Shown: one piece after another, positions 1 through 8,846 of the stretch | How the letters are laid out: each line of letters begins with the position of its first letter | Numbering within the stretch: position 1 is the stretch's first letter | From: CAZAPV01 sp964487195 | GTDB lineage: Bacteria; Patescibacteriota; Patescibacteriia; SG8-24 | DNA length: 18,716 nucleotides | NCBI GenBank assembly: GCA_964487195.1 | Contig: CAZAPV010000018.1 | Span: 1-18,716, forward strand | Direction: 5' to 3' | Program-made: the position numbers and the translations under genes | The notes under the pieces: model-generated | What the model saw: the letters and a program-made list of their open reading frames with translations, nothing else | Told to the model about the DNA's origin: nothing | Databases searched by the model: none

Positions 1-306
1 TATGACGTCGCTCGCGGCGTCCAGCGCGTCCTGCAGCGGTATAAGGACCTCCAGGACATCATCGCGATCCTCGGGATGGAAGAGCTGTCCGAAGAGGACC
101 GGCGCACGGTCTCCCGCGCGCGCAAAATCCAAAAATTCCTGTCCCAGCCGTTCTTCGTCGCGGAGACGTTCACCGGCGTGCAGGGAAAATACGTCCCGCT
201 CAAGGAAACGGTTCGCGCGTTCAAAGAGATCCTCGACGGCAAGCATGATGCGACCCCGGAGCAGGCGTTCTACATGAAAGGCGGGATCGAAGAAGTGACC
301 GCATGA
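1..306 (+). CDS. atpD: ATP synthase F1 subunit beta, C-terminal fragment
   Basis: This is the last 101 codons of the catalytic beta subunit of F1Fo ATP synthase, open at the left edge of the window. Read from base 1 the protein begins YDVARGVQRVLQRYKDLQDI and continues through IIAILGMEELSEEDR, RARKIQKFLSQPF and FTGVQGKYVPLKETVRAF, the highly conserved C-terminal helical domain of AtpD (the DELSEED-like lever is seen here as EELSEED). The Walker A/B nucleotide site lies upstream, outside the window. The stop TGA (304-306) overlaps the atpC start (ATG 303-305) in an ATGA junction, so the two are translationally coupled. It belongs to the cytoplasmic F1 sector. Identity is nearly certain from the conserved blocks. 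Confidence 0.97.
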   Translation, partial: YDVARGVQRVLQRYKDLQDIIAILGMEELSEEDRRTVSRARKIQKFLSQPFFVAETFTGVQGKYVPLKETVRAFKEILDGKHDATPEQAFYMKGGIEEVTA

Positions 307-743
307 GCAAACTCCATTTCGAACTCACCACGCCCGAACGAATCGTCCTCAAAGAAGAGGTCGACGGCGTGACGCTGCCGACGCAGGAAGGGGAGATCAC
401 CGTGCTCGCGAACCACATCCCGCTCGTCGCGAATCTGAAACCGGGGGTGGCGACGGTGCATCGCGACGGTCGGCAAGAATATCTGGCGGTCTCCGGCGGC
501 TTCGTCGAAGTGCAGCCCGGGAGCAAGATCATCGTCCTCGCCGACACCGCCGAGCGCGCCGAGGAATTGGATCTGCAAAAAGTCGAGGAAGCCCGCGCGC
601 GCGCCGAGCGCTTGCTCACGGAGAAGCGCCACGCCGACGACGTCTCGTCCGCGAGCGCGATCGCCGCACTCGACCGCGAAATGGCGCGCATCAAAGTGAT
701 TCAAAAACACCGCACCCGCCGCATTCCGCCGATCGCGCAATGA
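303..743 (+). CDS. atpC: ATP synthase F1 subunit epsilon
   Basis: A 146-aa protein encoding the epsilon subunit, the central-stalk subunit that couples rotation to catalysis and can inhibit ATP hydrolysis. The N-terminal beta-sandwich is clear: LHFELTTPERIVLKEEVDGV, TLPTQEGEITVLANHIPLVA, then a strand-rich region ending AVSGGFVEVQPGSKIIVLAD. A charged two-helix C-terminal region follows (about residues 83-138, AERAEELDLQKVEEARARAE onward), the usual length for a regulatory-type epsilon. The start ATG overlaps the atpD stop by four bases. It is the last gene of the atp operon here. No convincing terminator follows; instead a new promoter begins at 749. Placement after atpD is the standard bacterial order. 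Confidence 0.96.
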   Translation: MSKLHFELTTPERIVLKEEVDGVTLPTQEGEITVLANHIPLVANLKPGVATVHRDGRQEYLAVSGGFVEVQPGSKIIVLADTAERAEELDLQKVEEARARAERLLTEKRHADDVSSASAIAALDREMARIKVIQKHRTRRIPPIAQ

Positions 744-748
744 CCTCG

Positions 749-777
749 TTGACAGGGAGGGAAGATCTTGCTACCCT
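749..777 (+). promoter_or_regulatory. Promoter of the carbonic anhydrase-like gene
   Basis: A perfect -35 box TTGACA (749-754) is followed by a 17-bp spacer and a -10 TACCCT (772-777). The -10 matches TATAAT at only three positions but is immediately preceded by TGC, an extended -10. The predicted transcript start is near 784, giving a leader of about 27 nt that contains the AGGAGG at 801-806. It begins just 5 bp after atpC ends, so the next gene is probably a separate transcription unit. Confidence 0.65.
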
Positions 778-800
778 TCCACAGCTCACGCTTACCCAAG

Positions 801-806
801 AGGAGG
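801..806 (+). promoter_or_regulatory. Shine-Dalgarno site for the gene at 811
   Basis: AGGAGG lies 4 nt before ATG 811, one of very few full SD sites in the window. It favours ATG 811 over the in-frame ATGs at 820 and 832. Confidence 0.75.
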
Positions 807-810
807 ATCG

Positions 811-1887
811 ATGCGAACGATGGCCCACGCTATGGAAACAAAAATCGCCACATTCCTGCTCGACCACAACCGGAAGCAGAGCGCGCTCTTTACCAGTCCC
901 GACGCCGTCGGCGGCCGGCAGCTGTACCGCGCCAAGCATCCGACCGAGATCGCCGCGCTCAAATGCATGGACGGCCGGCTCAACCTCGCGATCATGACCG
1001 AGACGCCGCCGGGGATCATCCAGCCGTTCCGCAACATCGGCGGGAAGTTCGACCTCGGCTGGCCGCACTTCGGCCAGGTGTTCGAAGGATGGGTGAACTA
1101 CTCGATTTCGCGCGGACGCCGCTGCCTCGTGCTCGTCACCTACCATTTTTCGAAAGGGGACGCGCATCGCGGCTGCGCCGGCCACGCGTACGACACGATC
1201 GCGGCGCGCGAAAACGCCGCCGAGCTCGTGCGGCAGATCGACCGCGTCTTCGGCGGCGATCACGCGACGGTGCATCCGATCCTGGTCGGCATCGAAACCG
1301 ACGAGGACGCGCTCGTACTCCACGGCGAGCACGGTACCGTGAACCTCGCCGACGAATACTCGGGGTCGACAGGCAAGGTCGAGCGCTCCATCCAGGAAAA
1401 GGTGTATCCCGACATGCAGCCCGAGATGATCGCGGATCTGATGCCGCTCGTCATCGGCAACCTGCGCCACATCGACGCGATCCGCAAGGCGAAACGGCCG
1501 ATCGCCGACGCCGAACACAAAGAGCAGGTGCTCGCGGTCGGCCGCGGCTTCGACTGGCTGCATCTGCCGAACAAGGCGCTGATCGTCGGACCGTACAGCT
1601 ACAACCTGGGGGATCCGATCGCGGTCGCTGGCACGGTGCTCCTCGGCAACATCAAGGCCGGCCGGATCCGCGGCGAGGACGGCGTCGTGCTGCTGTCGTC
1701 CGCGGCGTACCGCAAAGAGCAGGGGTTCGAGCAGTACCGCGCGGTCGAGAAAGCGCGGGCGCTCGCGCGCTTCGCCCTCGCGACGCTCCACGAGCGCGTC
1801 CCGGAGCTGAAGCCGTACCTCCGCACGCTCGTCGGCACCACCGACTTCGACACGCGGCTGTTCACCCCGCTGCCGTTCGAAGAATAG
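811..1887 (+). CDS. Carbonic anhydrase-like protein (CsoSCA / beta-CA type)
   Basis: A 358-aa protein. Seen in the sequence: a CxDxR motif (C52-M-D54-G-R56), an RNIGG block (R74-N-I-G-G) and HRGC (H119-x2-C122) followed by AGHAYD. CxDxR plus HxxC is the zinc and catalytic signature of beta-class carbonic anhydrases, which interconvert CO2 and bicarbonate. The order HF...GCAGHAYD (112-128) then PILVGIETDEDALVLHG (156-172) resembles, from memory, the catalytic domain of the carboxysomal carbonic anhydrase CsoSCA. A second region (about 245-358) carries no zinc motif, as expected if CsoSCA's degenerate second half is present. No signal peptide is evident. No RuBisCO or shell gene is nearby, so a carboxysomal role is unlikely here. 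The gene has its own promoter, RBS and terminator and looks monocistronic. CA activity is inferred; a non-enzymatic or divergent homologue is possible. Confidence 0.72.
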   Translation: MRTMAHAMETKIATFLLDHNRKQSALFTSPDAVGGRQLYRAKHPTEIAALKCMDGRLNLAIMTETPPGIIQPFRNIGGKFDLGWPHFGQVFEGWVNYSISRGRRCLVLVTYHFSKGDAHRGCAGHAYDTIAARENAAELVRQIDRVFGGDHATVHPILVGIETDEDALVLHGEHGTVNLADEYSGSTGKVERSIQEKVYPDMQPEMIADLMPLVIGNLRHIDAIRKAKRPIADAEHKEQVLAVGRGFDWLHLPNKALIVGPYSYNLGDPIAVAGTVLLGNIKAGRIRGEDGVVLLSSAAYRKEQGFEQYRAVEKARALARFALATLHERVPELKPYLRTLVGTTDFDTRLFTPLPFEE

Positions 1888-1893
1888 CTCCAG

Positions 1894-1919
1894 ACTCCGC
1901 CACCTCGGCGGAGTTTTTT
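1894..1919 (+). terminator. Rho-independent terminator of the carbonic anhydrase-like gene
   Basis: An 8-bp perfect stem ACTCCGCC / GGCGGAGT (1894-1901 with 1907-1914), a 5-nt loop and a run of six T (1914-1919) begin 6 bp after the stop codon. It ends the + strand unit facing the minus-strand gene. Confidence 0.9.
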
Positions 1920-1925
1920 GATATG

Positions 1926-1950
1926 AAAAAAGCATCCGAGGGTCGGATGC
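1926..1950 (-). terminator. Rho-independent terminator of the minus-strand small membrane protein gene
   Basis: On the minus strand the stem GCATCCGA / TCGGATGC (1950-1943 with 1939-1932) has a 3-nt loop and is followed by six T (the A run at 1931-1926). The base of the stem touches the stop codon at 1952-1950. It sits 6 bp from the opposing terminator. Confidence 0.88.
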
Positions 1951-2291
1951 TAAGGGTCGGGGGCGTCTTTCGTTTCGTGGACGACGTACTGATCCTGACC
2001 GTTCGTGTACGAGTACGTTTCCGGGAACGGTTCGTTCGCGCGGCGCGCTCTGGTGAGGAACCACGGCTCGCAGGACCCGCCTGCCCAACAGTGCCAGCTC
2101 ATCCCGACGAGCTTCTGATTCGCCGCGAGCGTCATCTCCTGCCTCGTTGCGGCGGCAGCGGTGCGCGTCTTCGGCGCGGTGAGCACGACCATGCCGATGA
2201 TCGTGCCGGCGATCACGTACGAAAGAACGCACAATGTCGTGATGATCGTCTTGTAGACGGTTCCGGAGTCGGACTTTGCAAAGAAACGCAT
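1950..2291 (-). CDS. Small single-pass membrane protein, unknown function
   Basis: A 113-aa protein, the only minus-strand gene supported here. It starts at ATG 2291-2289, chosen over an in-frame ATG 39 bases upstream because AGGAGG (minus-strand complement of 2298-2303) lies about 6 nt before it. Residues 1-14 are short and polar, residues about 15-38 form one hydrophobic helix (TIITTLCVLSYVIAGTIIGM), then comes an Ala-rich linker (AAAATRQEM). The rest is hydrophilic with a compact MSWHCWAGGSC segment (64-74) holding two cysteines, and a tail rich in Tyr, Asp and Gln. Topology is probably N-in with the tail outside. It has its own promoter, RBS and terminator, which argues that it is a real gene. 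I do not recognise the family. Confidence 0.8.
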   Translation of the reverse strand: MRFFAKSDSGTVYKTIITTLCVLSYVIAGTIIGMVVLTAPKTRTAAAATRQEMTLAANQKLVGMSWHCWAGGSCEPWFLTRARRANEPFPETYSYTNGQDQYVVHETKDAPDP

Positions 2292-2297
2292 CTCGCA

Positions 2298-2303
2298 CCT
2301 CCT
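2298..2303 (-). promoter_or_regulatory. Shine-Dalgarno site for the minus-strand gene
   Basis: The minus strand reads AGGAGG here, 6 nt before ATG 2291. This fixes the start and marks the gene as translated. Confidence 0.75.
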
Positions 2304-2310
2304 CGCCGAG

Positions 2311-2338
2311 AGAGTAGCATAGTGCGTCATGCAGTCAA
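2311..2338 (-). promoter_or_regulatory. Promoter of the minus-strand small membrane protein gene
   Basis: On the minus strand TTGACT (2338-2333), a 16-bp spacer and TACTCT (2316-2311), the latter preceded by TGC as an extended -10. The predicted start near 2304 gives a leader of about 13 nt with the SD at its very 5' end. The -35 forms one half of the inverted repeat GTCAA-gcca-TTGAC (2334-2347). Confidence 0.6.
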
Positions 2339-2342
2339 GCCA

Positions 2343-2371
2343 TTGACGCTATTTCCACGCTCTGGCACGCT
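2343..2371 (+). promoter_or_regulatory. Possible divergent promoter for the nuclease-like gene
   Basis: TTGACG (2343-2348) is followed after 17 bp by CACGCT (2366-2371) with TGG directly before it. The -35 is good and the -10 poor. It stands back to back with the minus-strand -35, so the intergenic region probably fires both ways. Confidence 0.3.
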
Positions 2372-2414
2372 CATCGCAGCAGTTCCTTCCCACAGGAGAC
2401 ATCATGAGGCGACC

Positions 2415-2888
2415 GTGAAGGCGCCGCGCGACCGCGCGGATTGGTCTGGGATCGTCCTCGAGAGCGTCAACGTCGGCGCGCATCCGTGCGACCGGCTGAA
2501 GCTCGACGGCTACCAGTACGTCAACGAGCAGGAACTCGCCCTCGCGAAACTGCTCAAACGGATGGGGATCCCGTTCACGCCGGATGTGCGGATCGTGCTC
2601 GACGTCCCGCCCGACGCGCGCGGCGAACGCGGGTCTGCGCAGCGGATCTACGTCCCGGATTTCATCTTCGACAAGACGGCGTATCTCTGGTGGGGGATCG
2701 GCGGCCGCCAGGTGATCCACGGTCTCGAAGCGAAGCGCGCGGTGTCCGGCCATTTTCCGGCGCGGGCGATCCAGAACATCGATCTGCTCGCCGCCCAGCG
2801 CAACGTGCGCGTCAAATTGCTCTCGGGCGCGCAGATCATGCGCTTCGCCGCGAAAGGCGCGCTCCCGATGGAGCCGCTCGAACGATAA
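2415..2888 (+). CDS. PD-(D/E)XK nuclease-like hypothetical protein
   Basis: A 157-aa protein read from GTG 2415. It has an N-terminal helix with NEQELALAKLLKRMGIPFTP (37-56), a strand RIVLDVPP, then VPDFIFDK (80-87) and, after a turn, IHGLEAKRAVSG (101-112). The spacing E38/E40 ... P81-D82 ... E105-A-K107 fits the PD-(D/E)XK endonuclease core, in which the Asp, Glu and Lys bind metal. The nuclease role is inferred from these motifs; the substrate is unknown and no methyltransferase or other restriction partner is adjacent. The start is uncertain: the best SD (AGGAG, 2394-2398) serves ATG 2404, which reads only four codons (MRRP) and stops at 2416-2418 overlapping GTG 2415. GAGG (2406-2409) is the nearer RBS for GTG. 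A strong terminator follows. Confidence 0.7.
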   Translation: MKAPRDRADWSGIVLESVNVGAHPCDRLKLDGYQYVNEQELALAKLLKRMGIPFTPDVRIVLDVPPDARGERGSAQRIYVPDFIFDKTAYLWWGIGGRQVIHGLEAKRAVSGHFPARAIQNIDLLAAQRNVRVKLLSGAQIMRFAAKGALPMEPLER

Positions 2889-2895
2889 GAGAACG

Positions 2896-2920
2896 AACTC
2901 CCGCAACTGCGGGAGTTTTT
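2896..2920 (+). terminator. Rho-independent terminator after the nuclease-like gene
   Basis: The arms AACTCCCGCA (2896-2905) and TGCGGGAGTT (2908-2917) are perfect complements and are followed by further T to 2920 (five T from 2916). It lies 7 bp past the stop. Its outer bases (AACTCC...GGAGTT) resemble those of the terminator at 1894. Confidence 0.9.
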
Positions 2921-2926
2921 CCTTCA

Positions 2927-2955
2927 TTGCCCGGCGCGCGGGAAAGCTCTACGAT
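2927..2955 (+). promoter_or_regulatory. Promoter of the helicase-nuclease gene
   Basis: TTGCCC (2927-2932), a 17-bp spacer and TACGAT (2950-2955), each matching consensus at four of six bases. Start would be near 2962, giving a leader of about 15 nt before GTG 2977. It sits directly after the terminator at 2896-2920. Confidence 0.5.
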
Positions 2956-2976
2956 GGAAAGCGAACGATCGCCTTT

Positions 2977-5961
<2,985 letters not shown>

Positions 5962-5965
5962 AAGG

Positions 5966-5974
5966 TGATAGAAT
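5966..5974 (+). promoter_or_regulatory. Extended -10 element placed for leaderless transcription of the 4-TM gene
   Basis: TGA-TAGAAT has five of six -10 matches plus the TG extension. No good -35 is seen 17 bp upstream. Seven bases after the -10 is position 5981, the A of the ATG start, so a transcript from here would be leaderless. Alternatively the same bases (GGTGAT, 5964-5969) are an SD for a three-codon ORF at 5973. Confidence 0.4.
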
Positions 5975-5980
5975 GAACGC

Positions 5981-6367
5981 ATGACGCTCCGCACCTACCT
6001 CGCGCTCATGGCGGTCGGCACCGCGCTCTCCTGGGGCGCGGTCGCGCTGATCGTTGTCGCGCTCGATCCGGCGCAGACGCCGACGATCGTCGTCGTCATG
6101 CTGTACGCGAGCGCGCTGCTCGCGCTCACCGGCACGTTTTCGATCGCCGGCCTCGCGCTCCGCCGGACGATCCTGCGCGGCGAGTTCCTCGTTTCACGCC
6201 AAGTCGCGGTATCGTTCCGCCAAGCGATCCTGCTTGCGCTTCTTGTGGTCATCGCGCTGGCATTCCGGAGCAGATCGCTTCTCACCTGGTGGAACGCCGC
6301 GCTGCTCGCCGCGGCGGCGCTGCTGCTCGAATTCTTCCTCGCGCCGCAAAAACCGAGGCAGCCGTAG
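5981..6367 (+). CDS. Four-TM membrane protein resembling a CPR-type family, unknown function
   Basis: A 128-aa protein. Hydrophobic stretches run at about residues 5-28, 34-60, 80-95 and 100-119, separated by a basic loop with LRRTILRGEF and VSRQVAVSFRQA, and the tail ends TWWNAALLAAAALLLEFFLA. From memory this pattern (a first helix starting near the N-terminus, an FRQ motif before helix 3, TWWN before helix 4, a Glu-Phe-Phe end) is common in uncharacterised proteins of Patescibacteria, often downstream of unrelated genes. No catalytic motif is visible. The start ATG 5981 is 19 bp after the helicase-nuclease stop. A competing ATG at 5973 reads only MNA and stops across ATG 5981. Function is unknown; the family memory is not verified. 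Confidence 0.8.
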   Translation: MTLRTYLALMAVGTALSWGAVALIVVALDPAQTPTIVVVMLYASALLALTGTFSIAGLALRRTILRGEFLVSRQVAVSFRQAILLALLVVIALAFRSRSLLTWWNAALLAAAALLLEFFLAPQKPRQP

Positions 6368-6371
6368 CGCC

Positions 6372-6400
6372 TTGCCTGTTTGCGGCACCGCCGTTATACT
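6372..6400 (+). promoter_or_regulatory. Promoter of the mreBCD-mrdA operon
   Basis: TTGCCT (6372-6377), a 17-bp spacer and TATACT (6395-6400; five of six). It starts 4 bp after the preceding stop codon. Transcription would begin near 6407, leaving about 37 nt before mreB ATG 6444, in which I see no SD. Confidence 0.75.
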
Positions 6401-6443
6401 TGCCGGGACATCGACGACCGTCCGAACGTAATGAACAAAAAAG

Positions 6444-7517
6444 ATGTTCGATAATTTCCTCGGAAAATTTTCCCGTGATCTCGGCATCGACCTCGGCACC
6501 GCGAACACCCTCGTCTACTGCAAAGACAAGGGGATCATCATCAACGAACCGTCGGTGGTCGCGCTCAATACCAGGACCGGCCAGATCGTCGCGGTCGGCC
6601 ACACGGCGAAAGAGATGGTCGGCAAAACGCCGGCGCACATCGCGACGGTGAAGCCGCTCGTTTCCGGCATCATTTCGGATTTCGAAGTCACGGAAAAGAT
6701 GCTCCGCTTTTTCATCGAGAAGGCGCATAAGGACCAATTCTCGATCGCGCCGCGGCCGCGCATCGTGATCGGCGTGCCGCTCGATCTCACCGAAGTGGAA
6801 CGCAAAGCGGTCGAAGACGCGGCGCTCAACGCCGGCGCGCGCGAAGTGTATCTCATCGAGGAACCGATGGCGGCGGCGATCGGCGCGCGGCTGCCGATCA
6901 GCGAACCGATCGGCAACATGGTGGTGGACATCGGCGGCGGGACGACCGAGATCGCCGTCATCTCGCTCTCCGGCGTTGTAACATGGAAGTCGCTTCCGAT
7001 CGCCGGCGACGAACTGAACAAAAACATCGTCCAGTTCGCGCGAGAAAACTTCAACCTGCTGCTCGGCGAACGGATCGCCGAGACGATCAAGATCCGGATC
7101 GGCTCCGCCGACGAACTGGAAGAAGCGCTGCAGATCGAAATGCGCGGCCGCGACATGGTGACCGGCCTTCCGAAAGAGATCATCGTGACCGACCGGCAGA
7201 TCCGCGAGGCGACGGCGCGGTCGATCCGGACGATCGTCGAAAGCATCAAAGCGGCGCTCGAGATGACGCCGCCCGAACTGGTCGCCGACATCTACGAGCG
7301 GGGAATCGTGCTCACCGGCGGCGGCGCCCTGCTGCGCGGCCTCGACCGGCTGATCTCGCGCGCGGCCGAAATTCCGGTCCGCGTCGCCGACGATCCGCTC
7401 ACCTGCGTCGTGCGCGGCACCGGCATCCTCCTCGACAATCCCGAACTGCTCAAAACGATCGCGCTGCCGTCATCGCAAGAAACGACCGCCGCGGAACGGC
7501 GCACGATGTTCGCCTGA
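6444..7517 (+). CDS. mreB: Rod-shape actin homologue MreB
   Basis: A 357-aa protein of normal length for MreB. It forms antiparallel membrane-bound filaments that steer lateral cell-wall synthesis. Visible actin-fold motifs: phosphate-1 LGIDLGTANTLVY (13-25), the conserved block VKPLVSGIISDFEVTEKML (69-87), RPRIVIGVP (104-112), LIEEPMAAAIGA (137-148), phosphate-2 VVDIGGGTTEIAVIS (160-174), SLPIAGDELN (183-192), and adenosine motif GIVLTGGGALLRGL near residue 290. The N-terminal MFDNFLGKFSRD is the usual short amphipathic start. ATG 6444 is the only plausible start. It leads a four-gene elongasome operon with its own promoter. Nothing is missing from the family core. Confidence 0.98.
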   Translation: MFDNFLGKFSRDLGIDLGTANTLVYCKDKGIIINEPSVVALNTRTGQIVAVGHTAKEMVGKTPAHIATVKPLVSGIISDFEVTEKMLRFFIEKAHKDQFSIAPRPRIVIGVPLDLTEVERKAVEDAALNAGAREVYLIEEPMAAAIGARLPISEPIGNMVVDIGGGTTEIAVISLSGVVTWKSLPIAGDELNKNIVQFARENFNLLLGERIAETIKIRIGSADELEEALQIEMRGRDMVTGLPKEIIVTDRQIREATARSIRTIVESIKAALEMTPPELVADIYERGIVLTGGGALLRGLDRLISRAAEIPVRVADDPLTCVVRGTGILLDNPELLKTIALPSSQETTAAERRTMFA

Positions 7518-7532
7518 TCTCCGCCATCCTGT

Positions 7533-8324
7533 ATGCCGGCTTCGCGCACACCTCGACGGATGAACGTCGCCGCGGCCGCGATCGTCCTCTTCCTGCTCGT
7601 CATCGGACAGGCGCTCGGCATACTGCGCCCGATCACGACCGCCGTCGCGCGGATCGCCGCGCCGGTCTACGGCGCGGGCGCCGGCGTCCGGCGTTTTTTT
7701 GACGGCGCATTCGGACCGACACAGGACGCGGCCGCGCTCGCCGAAACGGTCGATCGGCTCACCGTCGAGAACGCGCAACTCAAAGAACTCGCCGCGGAAA
7801 ACGAATCGCTCAAAGCGGCGCTCCATTATGGGGATCGCGCGGCGGACGGGGCGGTCGCGGCGCGGGTGATCGCCGAAATCGACGATGGCGAAACGCATGG
7901 CTTGCTGATCGATCGCGGCAGCGACGACGGTATCGCGGCGGGACAGCCGGTGATCGTCGGCGACGGCGTCATCATCGGAAAAATCGACGTCGTCAAAAAC
8001 CGGACCGCGTTGGCGCTGCTGCTTTCGGATTCGAAAAGCCGGCTGGCGGTTTCAATACAAAACGCGAACGACACGCTCGGCGTCCTTGAAGGGGATCGCG
8101 GCCTCAGCATGGCGATCAAACTGATCGCGCAAACCGAACCGATTCAGTCGGGAAACGTGATCGTCACGTCGGGAGCGGAAGCCGGCGTCCAGCGCGGCCT
8201 GGTGGTCGGCACCGTCGACACCGTGGTCAAAAACACGCAGGACCCGTTCCAATCAGCGACCGTCGCGCCGTTCCAAATCTGGATGCATCAGCCGTTCGTG
8301 CAGATACTCACGGGCGGGGGATAG
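7533..8324 (+). CDS. mreC: Rod-shape protein MreC
   Basis: A 263-aa bitopic membrane protein that links MreB to the periplasmic wall machinery and activates PBP2. One TM helix spans about residues 11-30 (NVAAAAIVLFLLVIGQALGI). A predicted coiled coil follows at about 65-96 (AALAETVDRLTVENAQLKEL onward), then the two beta domains: ARVIAEIDDGETHGLLIDRG, GIAAGQPVIVGDGVIIGKID, and TNS-like GLVVGTVDTVVKN before the C-terminal end. The order and the typical VG..G.IGKI segment identify MreC. ATG 7533 is 15 bp after mreB; no SD is clear. It lies one base before mreD. Confidence 0.93.
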   Translation: MPASRTPRRMNVAAAAIVLFLLVIGQALGILRPITTAVARIAAPVYGAGAGVRRFFDGAFGPTQDAAALAETVDRLTVENAQLKELAAENESLKAALHYGDRAADGAVAARVIAEIDDGETHGLLIDRGSDDGIAAGQPVIVGDGVIIGKIDVVKNRTALALLLSDSKSRLAVSIQNANDTLGVLEGDRGLSMAIKLIAQTEPIQSGNVIVTSGAEAGVQRGLVVGTVDTVVKNTQDPFQSATVAPFQIWMHQPFVQILTGGG

Positions 8325-8325
8325 T

Positions 8326-8844
8326 ATGGCAAAACGGCTCGCGCTCATCCTTTTCGCCGCCGCGCTCGGCATCTTCCAGAGCAGTTTCATCACGGCGTTG
8401 CCGCGGCCGTGGAGCGCCGTGGAGCTGCCGCTTCTTTTCGTCGTCGCGCTGGTCTGCAATTTCCGATTCGATGACGCGCTGATCGCCGCAGGAACGTCGG
8501 GCGTCGTACTCGGGATGCTTTCCCCGACGCCGTTCGGCATCGTCGCGGCGGTCTGGATCGCGCTCGCGGCCGGAATCATCGCGCTGTTCACCACGGTGTT
8601 CACCAACCACGCGTGGCCGGGCGTGCTCGGCATCAACGCGGTCGCGTATCTGGCGCTGCGCGCCGCCGTGACGGCGACGGGGATGATCGCCGCGGCGTTC
8701 TCGAACGCGCCGACGATCGGGATCGCCGTCGATCCCGTCGGACTGCTCTCGTCGCTTGGCGTGCAGCTTGTCGCCGCGGCCGCGCTGCTCTGGGCCGGCG
8801 ATATCGCGAAAAAAATCGCGTCGCCGTTTCTCTTTATCCGCTGA
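8326..8844 (+). CDS. mreD: Rod-shape protein MreD
   Basis: A 172-aa polytopic membrane protein with about five hydrophobic helices (roughly 3-25, 34-50, 55-72, 75-95, 105-125, 137-160, some possibly merged). MreD is poorly conserved in sequence, so the call rests mainly on size, hydrophobicity and position between mreC and the PBP2 gene. The ELPLLFVVALVCNF and GVVLGMLSPTPFGI segments fit the family's usual second helix and conserved Pro/Gly turn. It completes the MreBCD complex in the inner membrane. The start is one base after the mreC stop and the mrdA start is two bases after the mreD stop, so translation is likely coupled. Confidence 0.85.
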   Translation: MAKRLALILFAAALGIFQSSFITALPRPWSAVELPLLFVVALVCNFRFDDALIAAGTSGVVLGMLSPTPFGIVAAVWIALAAGIIALFTTVFTNHAWPGVLGINAVAYLALRAAVTATGMIAAAFSNAPTIGIAVDPVGLLSSLGVQLVAAAALLWAGDIAKKIASPFLFIR

Positions 8845-8846
8845 TC

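Noticed and set aside
691..2298. Long minus-strand open frame (about 535 codons) opposite the carbonic anhydrase-like gene
   Set aside because: It is Arg/Asp/Val-rich with no domain, and lies opposite a motif-bearing gene; high GC makes long antisense frames common. It also spans two terminators.
768..2414. Upstream extension of the nuclease-like frame through the carbonic anhydrase-like region
   Set aside because: The extended part is low-complexity Arg/Pro/Ala out-of-frame translation; family-like sequence begins only near 2415, and a terminator and a minus-strand gene lie between.
8613..8846. In-frame extension of mrdA into mreD
   Set aside because: It translates mreD out of frame into Arg-rich sequence; ATG 8847 two bases after the mreD stop is the natural start.
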